Source: Actinomycetota bacterium (lineage in GTDB: Bacteria > Actinomycetota > Thermoleophilia > Solirubrobacterales > Solirubrobacteraceae). From it: a stretch of DNA of 20,460 nt. The translations under genes were made by a program, and so were the position numbers. Under the pieces are notes generated by a model. It saw nothing but the letters and a program-made list of their open reading frames with translations. It searched no databases and was not told the DNA's origin. Below, one piece after another: positions 1 to 9,136 of the stretch. The stretch spans positions 1 to 20,460 of the forward strand of contig VAYD01000205.1 in assembly GCA_005883905.1 (NCBI GenBank), read 5' to 3'. Numbering within the stretch: position 1 is the first letter of the stretch; every line of letters starts with the position of its first letter.

Positions 1-2
1 TC

Positions 3-206
<204 letters not shown>

Positions 207-215
207 CATCGGCGC

Positions 216-518
216 ATGGCGACCTGCACGCACCTTGACCAGATCGAGTTCCTCGGGCCGGCGGGCCCGATCGCGGGCTGCGAGGAATGCCTCAAGACCG
301 GCGACCGCTGGGTCCATCTCCGGCTCTGCCTGATCTGCGGGCACGTCGGCTGCTGCGACTCCTCCCCGAACAAACACGCCACCAAGCATTTCCACGCCAC
401 CAGCCACCCGCTCATCCAATCCTTCGAGCCGGGTGAGGACTGGATCTGGTGCTTCGTCGACCAGGTCGCCATGGAGCCGGGCTCGAGCCCGCCGATCATG
501 AGCTGCGCGACTTCCTGA
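216..518 (+). CDS. UBP-type zinc-finger protein
   Basis: This is a small protein (100 aa) made almost wholly of a ubiquitin-hydrolase-type (UBP) zinc finger. Candidate zinc ligands are Cys4, His6, Cys22, Cys25, Cys38, Cys41, Cys46 and His54, His58, His60, His64, spaced as in the ZnF_UBP family, followed by the conserved GEDWIWCFVD segment. In eukaryotes this fold binds the free C-terminus of ubiquitin; the bacterial role is not established. The last about 20 residues (after CFVDQVAME) look non-conserved and overlap, in another frame, the start of the thioredoxin-reductase-like protein. A single -1 shift would fuse the two into one protein. The start ATG is supported by the -10 box 6 nt upstream. 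Confidence 0.85.
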   Translation: MATCTHLDQIEFLGPAGPIAGCEECLKTGDRWVHLRLCLICGHVGCCDSSPNKHATKHFHATSHPLIQSFEPGEDWIWCFVDQVAMEPGSSPPIMSCATS

Positions 519-1696
519 CACGCGCGGCGCAGCCGCACGTCTACTACGAGGCCGGGACCGCCGACGCCGATGCGCTGCTGGCGGAGCGCGGGCTGGTCGG
601 CGCGGAGCTGCCGATCGTGCTGGAGCCCGGGATCGTCCACACCGGCGCGACCATCGCGAAGCTGGCGCAGGCGTGGAGCCAGTCCAACGCGCCCTCGCAG
701 AAGCACTACGACGTGGTGATCGTCGGCGCGGGGCCCGCCGGGCTCGCCGCCGCCGTCTACGCGGCGTCCGACGGCCTGTCGACGCTCGTGGTCGAGGAGG
801 ACGTCCCCGGCGGCCAGGCGTCGCACACCTCGCTGATCGAGAACTTCTTCGGCTTCCCCGAGGGCATCGGCGGCGCGGAGCTCGCGCGGCTCGCGGGGCG
901 CCAGGCCGAGAAGTTCGGCGCCGAGCTCGTCCTGCTGCGCGGCGTGGTCAGCGGCCGTCACGACGCCTCGGGCAGCGTGGTGCAGATCGCCGGCGGCCAC
1001 GAGGTCGGCGCCGACGTCCTGCTCGCCGCGCCAGGGATGCAGTGGCGGCGGCTCGAGCTCGACGGGATGGACGAGCTGCTCGGGCGCGGCACGTACTACG
1101 GGGCGGGGCGCAGCGAGGCGACGCAGTGCGGCGGCGACGACGTCGTCGTGATCGGCGCCGGCAACTCGGCCGGGCAGGCGGTGATGAACCTCGGCGACGC
1201 GGGCGCGCGCGTGACGATGGTCGTCCGCGGCGACGACCTCGCCAAGTCGATGTCGGCCTACCTCGTCGAGCGCATCGGGCGCCACCCGCAGATCGACGTG
1301 CGCCTGGAGACGCAGGTCACCGAGCTGCACGCCGACGGCGGCCACCTCGCGGGCGTCACGATCACCGACGCGGGCGGGGCGTCGTTGCGGCGCCCGGCGA
1401 CGGCGCTGTTCGCCTGCATCGGCGGCACGCCGCGGACCGGATGGGCGGCCGACCACGGCGTGCGCACCGACGCGAAGGGATTCCTCTGCACCGGCCCGGA
1501 CCTCCTCGACGCCGGCCGCCGGCCGCAGGACTGGGAGCCCGACCGCGACCCCTTCCCGCTCGAGACGAGCATCCCGGGCCTCTTCGCCGCCGGCGACGTC
1601 CGCTCGGGCTCGACCAAACGGGTCGGCAGCGCGGTGGGCGAGGGCGCGATGGCCGTCGCGCTCATCCACCACCGACTGGCGGAGCTGCGGCGCTAG
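449..1696 (+). CDS. Thioredoxin-reductase-like FAD/NAD(P)H oxidoreductase
   Basis: This is a flavoprotein of the pyridine-nucleotide-disulfide oxidoreductase class II fold. Residues about 17-80 (HELRDFLTR...) resemble the thioredoxin-like linker found in fused response-regulator/thioredoxin-reductase proteins. The FAD-binding motif is GAGPAG at 93-98, the NAD(P)H-binding motif GAGNSA is at 236-241, and the closing FAD motif is LFAAGDVRSG near the C-terminus. The CxxC redox pair of true thioredoxin reductase is absent (a lone Cys227 lies just before the NADPH domain), so it probably reduces something other than thioredoxin. The only canonical upstream start is GTG 449, which lies 70 bases inside the zinc-finger gene; conserved sequence begins at about base 497, so a fusion by frameshift is an alternative. 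It ends in a CTAG shared with the convergent flippase gene. Confidence 0.8.
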   Translation: MLRRPGRHGAGLEPADHELRDFLTRAAQPHVYYEAGTADADALLAERGLVGAELPIVLEPGIVHTGATIAKLAQAWSQSNAPSQKHYDVVIVGAGPAGLAAAVYAASDGLSTLVVEEDVPGGQASHTSLIENFFGFPEGIGGAELARLAGRQAEKFGAELVLLRGVVSGRHDASGSVVQIAGGHEVGADVLLAAPGMQWRRLELDGMDELLGRGTYYGAGRSEATQCGGDDVVVIGAGNSAGQAVMNLGDAGARVTMVVRGDDLAKSMSAYLVERIGRHPQIDVRLETQVTELHADGGHLAGVTITDAGGASLRRPATALFACIGGTPRTGWAADHGVRTDAKGFLCTGPDLLDAGRRPQDWEPDRDPFPLETSIPGLFAAGDVRSGSTKRVGSAVGEGAMAVALIHHRLAELRR

Positions 1697-2751
1697 CTCG
1701 CCCGCACCGGGATCGGGGCGCAGAGGTCGGGCCGGTCCGCGTTGTTGAACCCCTTGCGCAGGCTGTTGAAGGCGATCGCGCCGACGAACAGCGGCAGCCA
1801 GAAGAGGATCAGGCGGTAGGCGAGGACCGCGGCCGCGGTCGGCGCTGCGGCGACCCCGTACACGATGAACGTGCCGATCAGGCCGCCGTCGATGCCGCCG
1901 ATGCCGCCGGGGAGCGGCAGCAGGCCTCCGAGCTGGCCGATCAGGTAGGCCATGAGGACCACGGTGAACGGTGGCGTGGTGCCGATCGCGTGGAACGTCG
2001 CCCACAGCACGAGGTTGTCGAAGAACCAGTAGCCGAGCGAGCCGGCGATGACGCGCACGTCGCCGCCGCGCAGCACGCGGCCCGCCTGTCGCAGGCCGTC
2101 GCCGGACGCGCCGACGAACTTCGCGAAGGCCGCCCACTTGGGACCGCGGCGGGCGAGCTGCTCGGGCTCGCGCAGGACGCGCGGCAGCAGGACCACGCCG
2201 GCGATCGCCAGCATCGACAGCGCCGCGGGCAGGATCGTCAGCAGCGGCGACAGCGACGGCCCGAGGCCGAGGAACATCAGGACGCCGAGCACCGCGACGG
2301 CGATGAAGTTCGCCGCGCTCTTGATCGTGAAGAACGCGACCGAGCGCTCCGCGATCTGGATCGCGGGCATCCCGCTCTTGCGCAACGCCCACGCGCCGAG
2401 CGCCAGCCCGGCGGCGCCGCTGGCGGGGACGAGCGACCCGATCGCCAGCTCGGAGAACCCGAGCTCGGTCGCGGACCGCCACGTCATGCGCTCGCAGAAG
2501 ACCGGCTTGAACATCACGACGTACGAGATGCACGACAGGCCCTCGAGCACGACCCCGGCGACGAGCCAACCCAGGTCCGCGTCGCCGAGCTTCGACCGCA
2601 CCTCGCCGAGCCCCGGCGCGAACAGCGCGATCGCCGCGAGCAGCGCCAGCAGGCCGATCGCCTCAACCGCCCGGCGGCGAAGCTGCCGCGGGTCGACCTG
2701 CTCGTCGAGCGGCTCAGCAGGCTCCAGGTACTCGACACGCAACTGTTGCAT
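1693..2751 (-). CDS. Flippase-like membrane protein (LPG synthase TM domain family)
   Basis: This is an integral membrane protein of about 352 aa of the UPF0104 / lysylphosphatidylglycerol-synthase transmembrane-domain family, with roughly seven to eight hydrophobic segments starting near residue 32. The family signature is the glycine-rich loop LPLPGGIGGIDGG at about residues 277-289. Stand-alone members lack the aminoacyl-transferase domain of MprF and are thought to act as lipid or glycolipid flippases; the substrate here cannot be told. The ATG at 2751 was chosen; a TTG two codons upstream (2757) is also possible. A possible -10 box (AATACT) lies 8 nt before the ATG, so the transcript may be leaderless. 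The gene is divergent from arcA and convergent with the flavoprotein gene, sharing the 4-base CTAG that holds both stops. Confidence 0.85.
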   Translation of the reverse strand: MQQLRVEYLEPAEPLDEQVDPRQLRRRAVEAIGLLALLAAIALFAPGLGEVRSKLGDADLGWLVAGVVLEGLSCISYVVMFKPVFCERMTWRSATELGFSELAIGSLVPASGAAGLALGAWALRKSGMPAIQIAERSVAFFTIKSAANFIAVAVLGVLMFLGLGPSLSPLLTILPAALSMLAIAGVVLLPRVLREPEQLARRGPKWAAFAKFVGASGDGLRQAGRVLRGGDVRVIAGSLGYWFFDNLVLWATFHAIGTTPPFTVVLMAYLIGQLGGLLPLPGGIGGIDGGLIGTFIVYGVAAAPTAAAVLAYRLILFWLPLFVGAIAFNSLRKGFNNADRPDLCAPIPVRAS

Positions 2752-2759
2752 GTGCAATC

Positions 2760-2765
2760 AGTATT
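2760..2765 (-). promoter_or_regulatory. Possible -10 box for the flippase gene
   Basis: Read on the minus strand the hexamer is AATACT, close to TATACT, 8 nt before the ATG at 2751. With the arcA -10 box it makes a compact divergent promoter region of about 50 bases that holds no other gene. Confidence 0.3.
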
Positions 2766-2791
2766 TCAGGCGAGCGCTGCGGCGCCAGGCA

Positions 2792-2797
2792 TAGACT
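2792..2797 (+). promoter_or_regulatory. -10 box for leaderless arcA
   Basis: TAGACT fits TANNNT and is followed by 6 nt before the GTG at 2804, the same geometry as before the zinc-finger and globin genes. No Shine-Dalgarno sequence is present, so this box is the main support for the chosen GTG start. Confidence 0.5.
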
Positions 2798-2803
2798 CGT
2801 GCC

Positions 2804-4000
2804 GTGTCGGGCCAGGAACACGGCGTGGGCAGCGAGGTCGGGCGCCTGCGCACCGTGATCCTGCACCGCCCGGGCGACGAGCTGCGGCGGCTCACGCCGC
2901 GCAACAACGACGAGCTGCTGTTCGACGGCGTGCCATGGGTCGAGCGCGCGCAGGCCGAGCACGACACGTTCGCCGACCAGCTGCGTGAGCGCGCCGTGGA
3001 GGTGCTCTACCTCGCCGACCTGCTCACCGAGACGCTCGAGGCCGGCGGCGCGCGCGACGAGCTGCTCGACGCGGCGCTGCGCCCGCAGGACATCGGCCCG
3101 ACGCTCGCGCCCGCGCTGCGCGACCACCTCGCCGAGCTGCCGAGCCCGCAGCTCGCGCGTGCGCTGATGGCCGGGATCGCCCACGGCGAGCTGCCGGTGC
3201 GAGGCGGCCTGATGGACGCGATGACCGACGCGCAGGAGTTCATCGTCCGGCCGCTGCCGAACCTGCTGTTCACGCGCGACTCGAGCGTCTGGCTGACGGG
3301 CGGCGTCGCGGTCGGCCGCCTCGCGCTGCCCGCGCGCCGGCGCGAGAGCACGATCACCGCCGCGATCTACCGCCACCATCCGCGCTTCGCCGGGACCGAG
3401 GTTCTCTACGGCGCCGACGACGACGACGCCTGGGTCGAGGGCGGCGACGTGCTGTGCCTCGCCGACGGCGTGCTGGCCGTCGGTGTCGGGCAGCGAACGC
3501 GGCCGGCCGGGGCGGAGAGCTTCGCGCAGCGCCTGTTCGCGTCGGGCGCGGCCCGCACCGTGCTCGCCGTGCCGATCGCGCAGGACCGCGCGACGATGCA
3601 CCTGGACACGATCTGCACGATGGTCGACCGCGACGCCGTCGTGATGTACCCGCAGATCGCGCACACGCTGACGGCGTTCACGCTCACACCCGACGGCCGC
3701 GTCGGCGGGCCGGCGCCGTTCCTCGACGCGGCTGCGCGCGCGATGGGGATCGGGCGGCTGCGCGTGATCGACACCGGCCTCGATCCGGTCACCGCGGAGC
3801 GGGAGCAGTGGGACGACGGCAACAACACGCTCGCGCTCGGGCCGGGCACCGTCGTCGCCTACGAGCGCAACCGCGAGACCAATGCGCGCCTGCGCGACGC
3901 CGGGATCGAGGTCGTCGCGATCCCCGGCAGCGAGCTCGGCACCGGTCGCGGCGGCCCGCGCTGCATGTCGTGCCCGGTCCTGCGCGACCCGCTCGACTGA
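2804..4000 (+). CDS. arcA: Arginine deiminase
   Basis: It hydrolyses L-arginine to L-citrulline and ammonia in the cytoplasm. The 398-aa length fits the family. All expected active-site residues can be placed by motif: Asp159 in FTRDSS, Glu212 in WVEGGD, His266 and Asp268 in MHLDT, and the nucleophile Cys387 in GGPRCMSCP near the C-terminus. The N-terminal [15 protein letters not shown] strand and the NNDELLFD segment are also typical. The start GTG at 2804 is supported by the -10 box. No ornithine carbamoyltransferase (arcB), carbamate kinase (arcC) or arginine/ornithine antiporter gene lies in the window, so ATP production by the full pathway is not shown here. The next gene follows after 34 bases on the same strand. 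Confidence 0.96.
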   Translation: MSGQEHGVGSEVGRLRTVILHRPGDELRRLTPRNNDELLFDGVPWVERAQAEHDTFADQLRERAVEVLYLADLLTETLEAGGARDELLDAALRPQDIGPTLAPALRDHLAELPSPQLARALMAGIAHGELPVRGGLMDAMTDAQEFIVRPLPNLLFTRDSSVWLTGGVAVGRLALPARRRESTITAAIYRHHPRFAGTEVLYGADDDDAWVEGGDVLCLADGVLAVGVGQRTRPAGAESFAQRLFASGAARTVLAVPIAQDRATMHLDTICTMVDRDAVVMYPQIAHTLTAFTLTPDGRVGGPAPFLDAAARAMGIGRLRVIDTGLDPVTAEREQWDDGNNTLALGPGTVVAYERNRETNARLRDAGIEVVAIPGSELGTGRGGPRCMSCPVLRDPLD

Positions 4001-4034
4001 GCAAGTTTCCGGTGCGGCGTTCGTCTTGGCTGGC

Positions 4035-6143
4035 ATGCGCCTGCTCGCCGCCGCCTTCGTGGCGGTCGTCCTCGCCGCGCCCGCGTCCGCAGCGGGCTGC
4101 GACCCGATCGACCCGTCGGCCTGCATGCTGCCGTTCCCGAACGACTACTTCACGACGAAGGACGCATCCACGCCGACCGGGCGGCGCGTCGGGTTCGACA
4201 TCACTTCGATGCCGCGCAACGTCGCGGGCAAGCCGATCGATCCGACCGACTGGAACCGCGCCGACGGGTTCTCGCCGGGGTCGCAGATCGTCACCTACGT
4301 GCCGGGCCTGGACCTGAAGCGCACGGGCGCGGTTCCGATCACGGACATCGGCGCGTACGCGGGCCGCGACGCGCCGGTCGTCGTGATCGACGCGGCGAGC
4401 GGCAGGCGGTGGCCGATCTGGACCGAGCTCGACCAGTCCGTCGACTACCCCGCGCTGCTGATCCGGCCCGCGAAGAACTTCCGCGAGGGCCGCCGCTACA
4501 TCGTCGCCCTGCGCGGCACGAAGGACGCGCAGGGGCGCGCGATCGCGCCGAGCGCCGGCTTCAAGGCGTTCCGCGACGGCACGGCAGGCGCGCCGCGCGC
4601 CGCGCACTTCGGTCGAGTGTTCCGAACACTGGCGCGTGCGGGCATCAGACGCGGCAGCCTCTACCTGGCGTGGGACTTCACTGTCGCGTCGTGGCAGTCG
4701 CTGGCGAGCCGCATGGTGCACATCCGCAACGACGCGTTCGACCAGCTCGGCGACCACGACCTCGCGGACCTGAAGGTAGAGGGCGCGGCGCCGCAGTACA
4801 CGCTCAAGCGCGTCGAGGAGACCGTGTGCCTGCCCGACCCGGGCGTGCCGGGCGTCGACCTCAGCTGCCCGAACGACACGGACCCGCGCGTGGCGCGGGA
4901 CGTCAAGGGCACGATGGTCGTGCCGTGCTACCTCGACGTCCCGGGGTGCGCGCCTGCCCATTCGCAGTTCCTGCTCGATCCACGCAGCGGGCTTCCGGTG
5001 CGGCTGCCCGGCAACGTGATGAAGGTCGACTTCGAGTGCCTGATCCCGAAGCGCGCGCTGGCAGAGGGCGCCGGCAGCGCGCGGCCGTCGCTGTACGGGC
5101 ACGGCCTGTTCGGCGGCTACGGCGAGATCCACCAGGACCAGATCAAGGCGATGGAGGATGAGCACAACTTCATCCACTGCGCCACCGCGTGGGCCGGGAT
5201 GGCGACCGACGACGTGCCGAACGTCGCGACGATCCTCGCTGACCTGTCGAACTTCCCGACGCTCGCCGACCGCGTCCAGCAGGGGATGCTCAACTTCCTC
5301 TACCTCGGGCGGCTGATGATCCACCCCGACGGCCTGGGGGCGAACGCGGCGTTCGAGACGGCGGACGGCAAGAGCCTGATCGACACGCGTCGGCTCTACT
5401 ACGACGGCAACAGCCAGGGCGGGATCATCGGCGGCGCGCTGACCGCGGTCGCGCCGGACTTCACGCGCGCGACGCTCGGCGTCCTCGGGATGAACTACTC
5501 GACGCTGCTGACGCGCTCGACCGACTTCGGCACGGGCGACCACCCGCCGTCGCCGACGCCCGACGACCCGACGAACGGGCTCGAGTACGCGTGGCCGCTC
5601 TATCAGGCCTACCCGCAGCTCAACGAGCGCCAGCTGATCTTCGCGCTGATGCAGATGCTGTGGGACCGCGCCGAGCCGGACGGCTACGCGCAGCACATGA
5701 CCGACCACCCGTACCCGGACACGCCACAGCACGAGGTGCTGCTGCAGGCCGGCTACGGCGACCATCAGGTGTCGAACTACGCCGCCGAGGTCGAGGCGCG
5801 GACGATCGGCGCGCGCGTGCTGAAGCCCGACATGCTGCGGCCGGGGCGCGCGTGGGAGCGCACGCCGTGGTGGGGGCTGAAGCCGGTGGATCCGGCGCAC
5901 ACGTCGGGTGTGTCGGTGTTCACGATCTGGGATGCCGGCTCGCGCCCCGCGCCGCTCGGCAACGTCGCGCAGGACAAGACCTACGACGACGACCCGCACG
6001 AGTGGGTGCGCCGGACGCCCGCGGCGCGCGCGATGAAGTCGGCGTTCCTGTCGCTCGACAGCCGGATCGTCGACGCGTGCGTGTCGTACTGCGACACCTA
6101 CAACTACCCGTTCGACCCGGCGCTGGCGGCGCTCAGTCCGTAA
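4035..6143 (+). CDS. Large secreted alpha/beta-hydrolase-like protein
   Basis: This predicted exported protein is 702 aa long. It has a signal peptide of about 20 residues (MRLLAAAFVAVVLAAPASA) and then DPIDPSACMLPFPNDYFT, an opening seen in some bacterial secreted lipase-like proteins. A probable nucleophile elbow is YDGNSQGG with Ser460 (the GxSxG pattern as GNSQG), and YGHGLFGG around His356 could form the oxyanion region, so a serine esterase/lipase role is likely. The substrate and the acid and His members of the triad are not identified. Several cysteines (for example VCLPDPG...LSCPND and CVSYCDTYNYPFD) suggest disulfides in the exported protein. The ATG at 4035 was chosen because the signal peptide follows directly; the frame is also open further upstream inside arcA but without protein-like sequence. 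It ends in TAA, 29 bases before the next gene. Confidence 0.75.
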   Translation: MRLLAAAFVAVVLAAPASAAGCDPIDPSACMLPFPNDYFTTKDASTPTGRRVGFDITSMPRNVAGKPIDPTDWNRADGFSPGSQIVTYVPGLDLKRTGAVPITDIGAYAGRDAPVVVIDAASGRRWPIWTELDQSVDYPALLIRPAKNFREGRRYIVALRGTKDAQGRAIAPSAGFKAFRDGTAGAPRAAHFGRVFRTLARAGIRRGSLYLAWDFTVASWQSLASRMVHIRNDAFDQLGDHDLADLKVEGAAPQYTLKRVEETVCLPDPGVPGVDLSCPNDTDPRVARDVKGTMVVPCYLDVPGCAPAHSQFLLDPRSGLPVRLPGNVMKVDFECLIPKRALAEGAGSARPSLYGHGLFGGYGEIHQDQIKAMEDEHNFIHCATAWAGMATDDVPNVATILADLSNFPTLADRVQQGMLNFLYLGRLMIHPDGLGANAAFETADGKSLIDTRRLYYDGNSQGGIIGGALTAVAPDFTRATLGVLGMNYSTLLTRSTDFGTGDHPPSPTPDDPTNGLEYAWPLYQAYPQLNERQLIFALMQMLWDRAEPDGYAQHMTDHPYPDTPQHEVLLQAGYGDHQVSNYAAEVEARTIGARVLKPDMLRPGRAWERTPWWGLKPVDPAHTSGVSVFTIWDAGSRPAPLGNVAQDKTYDDDPHEWVRRTPAARAMKSAFLSLDSRIVDACVSYCDTYNYPFDPALAALSP

Positions 6144-6172
6144 CGGCGGCCCGCGGTCCTCGACTGGGCCGC

Positions 6173-7184
6173 ATGCCTCGCACCCTCGCAGCCGCTGCCT
6201 TCATCGCCCTCGTCGCTGCGCTGCCGAGCGCGCAGGCCAGGACCTCCGCCGCCCGGCCGTCGTTGCGGCCGCTCGTCGCGGCCGGCGCCCCCGGGACGAT
6301 CCTGCTGACGCGCCACGGCGGCGCGACCAGCGAGCGTGCGGCGAGGTTGCGTCCCGGCGACAGCTTCCGCATCGGGAGCCTCACCAAGACCTACGTGGCC
6401 GCGGTCGTGCTGCAGCTCGCCGGCGAGCGGCGCCTGTCGCTCGACGATCCGGTCACGAAGTACCTGCCCGGGATCGTGCCTCGTGCAGACGAGATCACGA
6501 TCCGGGAGCTGCTCGGGCACACGAGCGGCCTCCCCGACTTCGACGGTCTCCCGGCGGTCCTGCAGCCGTATCTCGACGGCGACCTCGGCTATGTCTGGGC
6601 GCCGCGCGACCTGATCGCGCTCGCGACCGCGCAGCCGCCGACCGCGGCGCCGGGGGCTGCGTTCGCCTACTCGAACACGAACTACCTCGTCGCCGGGCTG
6701 ATCGTGGAAGCGGTCACCGGCCGGCCGCTCGGCGACGTGCTGCGGGACCGGATCTGCCCATGGCTACTCGGTTCCTCCAGGCGCCGCGCGGCTCGACGTC
6801 ACGGCGCTCACGCCCTACTCGTGGGCGGCAGGCGCGATCGTGTCGACGGCCGTCGACGTTGCGACGTTCTACCGCGCGCTCCTCGCCGGCCGGGTCGTGC
6901 CCCCGGCACTGCTGAAAGCGATGCTCGGCACGGTCCCGGATCCGAATGGAGACCTCCCGGGGCAGCGATACGGATTGGGGATCGCGCGCTTTCCGACCAA
7001 GTGCGGCGTCGCGTGGGGCCACAACGGCGACACGCCGGGCTACGTCGTCTACGCGCTCTCGAGCCGCGATGGCGGCCGTCAGGCGGTGCTGCTCGTCAAC
7101 GAGGACGCCGAGTCGCTGCCGCAGGGCACGGGCCGGGTGTTCCTCGACGTCCTGACGCGCGCGTACTGCGGAACCCGCCGATGA
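6173..7184 (+). pseudogene. Serine hydrolase / D-Ala-D-Ala carboxypeptidase-like, frameshifted
   Basis: This is a beta-lactamase-fold serine hydrolase (class C / DD-peptidase R61-like) with a signal peptide (MPRTLAAAAFIALVAALPSAQA). The three catalytic motifs are all present but not in one frame. SxxK (SLTK in RIGSLTKTYVAA) and YxN (YSN in AYSNTNY) are in the frame of the ATG at 6173. HxG (HNG in WGHNGDTPGY) is in the frame that ends with TGA at 7182-7184. The frame changes at about 6755-6760: DVLRDRIC runs directly into HGYSVPPGAARLDV. The segment that usually lies between these (RPLGLxxT...) is missing, about 20 residues plus a frame change. Translation in the first frame would run on through the exporter gene. 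The intact protein would trim or hydrolyse peptidoglycan-like or ester substrates outside the membrane. Confidence 0.8.
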
Positions 7185-8026
7185 CGCCGAGCGTCGTCGC
7201 GGGAGCCGCGGCGGCGCTCGCCTTCGGGGTCTCGACGCTGTGCTCAGCCAGGGCGAGCCGCGCGCTCGGGGCCGGTTCGACGCTGGGCTGGGTGGCGATC
7301 GTCGGCCTGGTGGGCGTGCTCCCGCTGCTGGTGCTCAACGGCGCCGGTCCCGGTCTGGATGGGCCGGCGGTGGCGTGGCTGCTCGTCGCAGGGGCCGGGA
7401 ACGTGTGCGGGCTGCTGTTCGCCTATCGCGGGGTTCAGCAGGCCAAGGTGGGGATCGTCGCGCCCATCCTCTCGACCGAGGGCGCCGTCGCGGCAGTCCT
7501 CGCCGTGATCGGGGGCCAAGCCCTTCCCACGCCCGCGGCGGCGGCGCTCGCGATCATCGCCGGCGGCGTCGTGCTGGCGGGGATCTCGCGCCTCCAGCCC
7601 GGCGACGGACGGTCCGTGGGCGCGGGAGTGCCCTGGGCAGTCGCCGGTGCCGTGGCGTTCGGCGCCAGCCTCTACGCGACAGGTCGGGCCGGCGCGGTCC
7701 TTCCGCTCGCGTGGGCCATCCTGCCGCCGCGCCTGGTCGGTTCGGTCGTGGTGACCGCGCCGCTCGCACTCACCGGGCGCCTACGGATCAGCCGAACGAC
7801 CGCTCCGCTGGTTGCCGCCGCGGGGATCTGCGAGATCGCCGGCTTCGCGCTGTACACCATCGGCGCCCGCGAGGACATCGCGGTCACCGCGGTGCTCGTC
7901 TCGCTGTTCGGCGCCGTCGCCGCGCTGCTCGCGCGATTCGTGTTCCGCGAGCGGCTCACCCGGACGCAGCTCGTGGGAGTCGCGACGATCGTCGCGGGGG
8001 TCATAGCGCTGAGCGTCAGCCCGTGA
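7181..8026 (+). CDS. DMT-superfamily EamA-type transporter
   Basis: This integral membrane protein of 281 aa contains two EamA repeats (about residues 5-130 and 145-278) and about ten hydrophobic helices, typical of drug/metabolite exporters. The second repeat ends with [23 protein letters not shown], the usual closing segment of the family. Its ATG overlaps the stop of the serine hydrolase gene (ATGA, 7181-7184), so it was probably translationally coupled to it. Because the hydrolase frameshift leaves the reading frame open into this gene, ribosomes now reach it in frame from upstream. The substrate is unknown. Its 3' end overlaps the convergent hutI by 11 bases. Confidence 0.85.
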   Translation: MTPSVVAGAAAALAFGVSTLCSARASRALGAGSTLGWVAIVGLVGVLPLLVLNGAGPGLDGPAVAWLLVAGAGNVCGLLFAYRGVQQAKVGIVAPILSTEGAVAAVLAVIGGQALPTPAAAALAIIAGGVVLAGISRLQPGDGRSVGAGVPWAVAGAVAFGASLYATGRAGAVLPLAWAILPPRLVGSVVVTAPLALTGRLRISRTTAPLVAAAGICEIAGFALYTIGAREDIAVTAVLVSLFGAVAALLARFVFRERLTRTQLVGVATIVAGVIALSVSP

Positions 8027-9119
8027 TCGTCTGCGCCACGAGCGGCACACCGGGGCGGTAGACGAGGTGCGTGTAGGACGGCGCGTCGAGGATGACGGCG
8101 TCGGCGCGCGCGCCGGGGGCCAGGTGCCCGACGTCGTCGCGGCGCAGCGCGCGGGCACCGCCGAGCGTCGCGGCGCGCAGCGCCTCCTGCGCGGTCATGC
8201 GCATGTCGCGCACGGCGAGCGCGATGCAGAACGCCATCGAGGTGGTGTAGCTCGAGCCGGGGTTGCAGTTCGTCGCGATCGCGACCTCGACGCCCGCGTC
8301 GATCGCGCGGCGCGCGTCGGGGTACGGCTGGCGCGTGGAGAAGTCGGTCGCGGGCAGGAACGTCGCGACCGTGTCGCTGCCCGCGAGCGCCTCGATGTCG
8401 GCGTCGCTCAGGTACGTGCAGTGGTCGACCGACGCGGCGCCCATCTCGACGGCGAGCTGCACGCCCGGCCCGTCGCCGAGTTGGTTCCCGTGGACGCGCA
8501 GGCCCAGGCCGGCGATGGCGCCGGCGTGCAGGACGGCTGCGGACTGGTCGGCGTCGAACGCCCCCTCCTCGCAGAAGACGTCGATCCAGCGCGAGCGCGG
8601 CGCGCAGGCGGCGAGCATCTCGCCGCAGACGAGCTCGACGTAGTCGTCGGCGCAGCCCTCGTATTCGGCCGGCACGACGTGGGCGCCGAGGAAGGTGACG
8701 TCGTCGGTGAACTGGCCCGCCACCTCGCACAGCCGCCGCTCGGTCTCGACGTCCAGGCCGTAGCCGGACTTGATCTCGAGGTGCGTGATGCCGGCCCGGC
8801 GCGCCTCCTCGCGGCGCGCGCGCGTGAGCCGCATCAGCTCGTCGTCGGATGCCGCCCTGGTCGCCTCCGTCGTGACGCGGATCCCGCCGGCCCCGTACGG
8901 CGCACCCGCCATCCGCGCGGCGAACTCCTCCGAGCGGTCGCCCGCGAACACCAGGTGCGTGTGGCTGTCGACGAACCCGGGGATCACGCAGCGCCCGCCG
9001 GCATCGATGCGCTCGTCGCCCTGCGCCCCCGCCCGCTCGACCGCGACGACGACGCCGTCCTCGATCACCAGCGCCGCATCGCGCACCTCGCCGAGCTCGT
9101 CGTCGTTCGTGACGAGCAA
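8016..9119 (-). CDS. hutI: Imidazolonepropionase
   Basis: It hydrolyses 4-imidazolone-5-propanoate to N-formimino-L-glutamate, the third step of histidine degradation. It is a metal-dependent amidohydrolase. Numbered from the TTG at 9119, the HxH metal motif is His53/His55 in [15 protein letters not shown]. Other motifs are [10 protein letters not shown] (about 113-122), [10 protein letters not shown] with His210, and [10 protein letters not shown] with His233. In the ATNCNPGSS segment, Asn284 stands where many family members have a metal-ligand Asp. Coding homology continues upstream of 9119 (LILIVDNIG before LLVTND), so the real start is probably CTG 9146 or ATT 9143, overlapping the hutF stop; 9119 is only the first canonical start. 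It is the last gene of the hut operon. Confidence 0.93.
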   Translation of the reverse strand: MLVTNDDELGEVRDAALVIEDGVVVAVERAGAQGDERIDAGGRCVIPGFVDSHTHLVFAGDRSEEFAARMAGAPYGAGGIRVTTEATRAASDDELMRLTRARREEARRAGITHLEIKSGYGLDVETERRLCEVAGQFTDDVTFLGAHVVPAEYEGCADDYVELVCGEMLAACAPRSRWIDVFCEEGAFDADQSAAVLHAGAIAGLGLRVHGNQLGDGPGVQLAVEMGAASVDHCTYLSDADIEALAGSDTVATFLPATDFSTRQPYPDARRAIDAGVEVAIATNCNPGSSYTTSMAFCIALAVRDMRMTAQEALRAATLGGARALRRDDVGHLAPGARADAVILDAPSYTHLVYRPGVPLVAQTITG

Positions 9120-9136
9120 CCCGATGTTGTCGACGA

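Noticed and set aside
3789..5999. Long minus-strand frame opposite arcA and the secreted hydrolase
   Set aside because: Low-complexity Arg/Val-rich sequence mirroring codon bias; the plus-strand genes carry real motifs.
5591..8026. One continuous plus frame that could be a hydrolase-transporter fusion
   Set aside because: The middle part is out of frame with the HxG half of the hydrolase; the transporter has its own ATG and an ATGA overlap. The continuity results from the frameshift.
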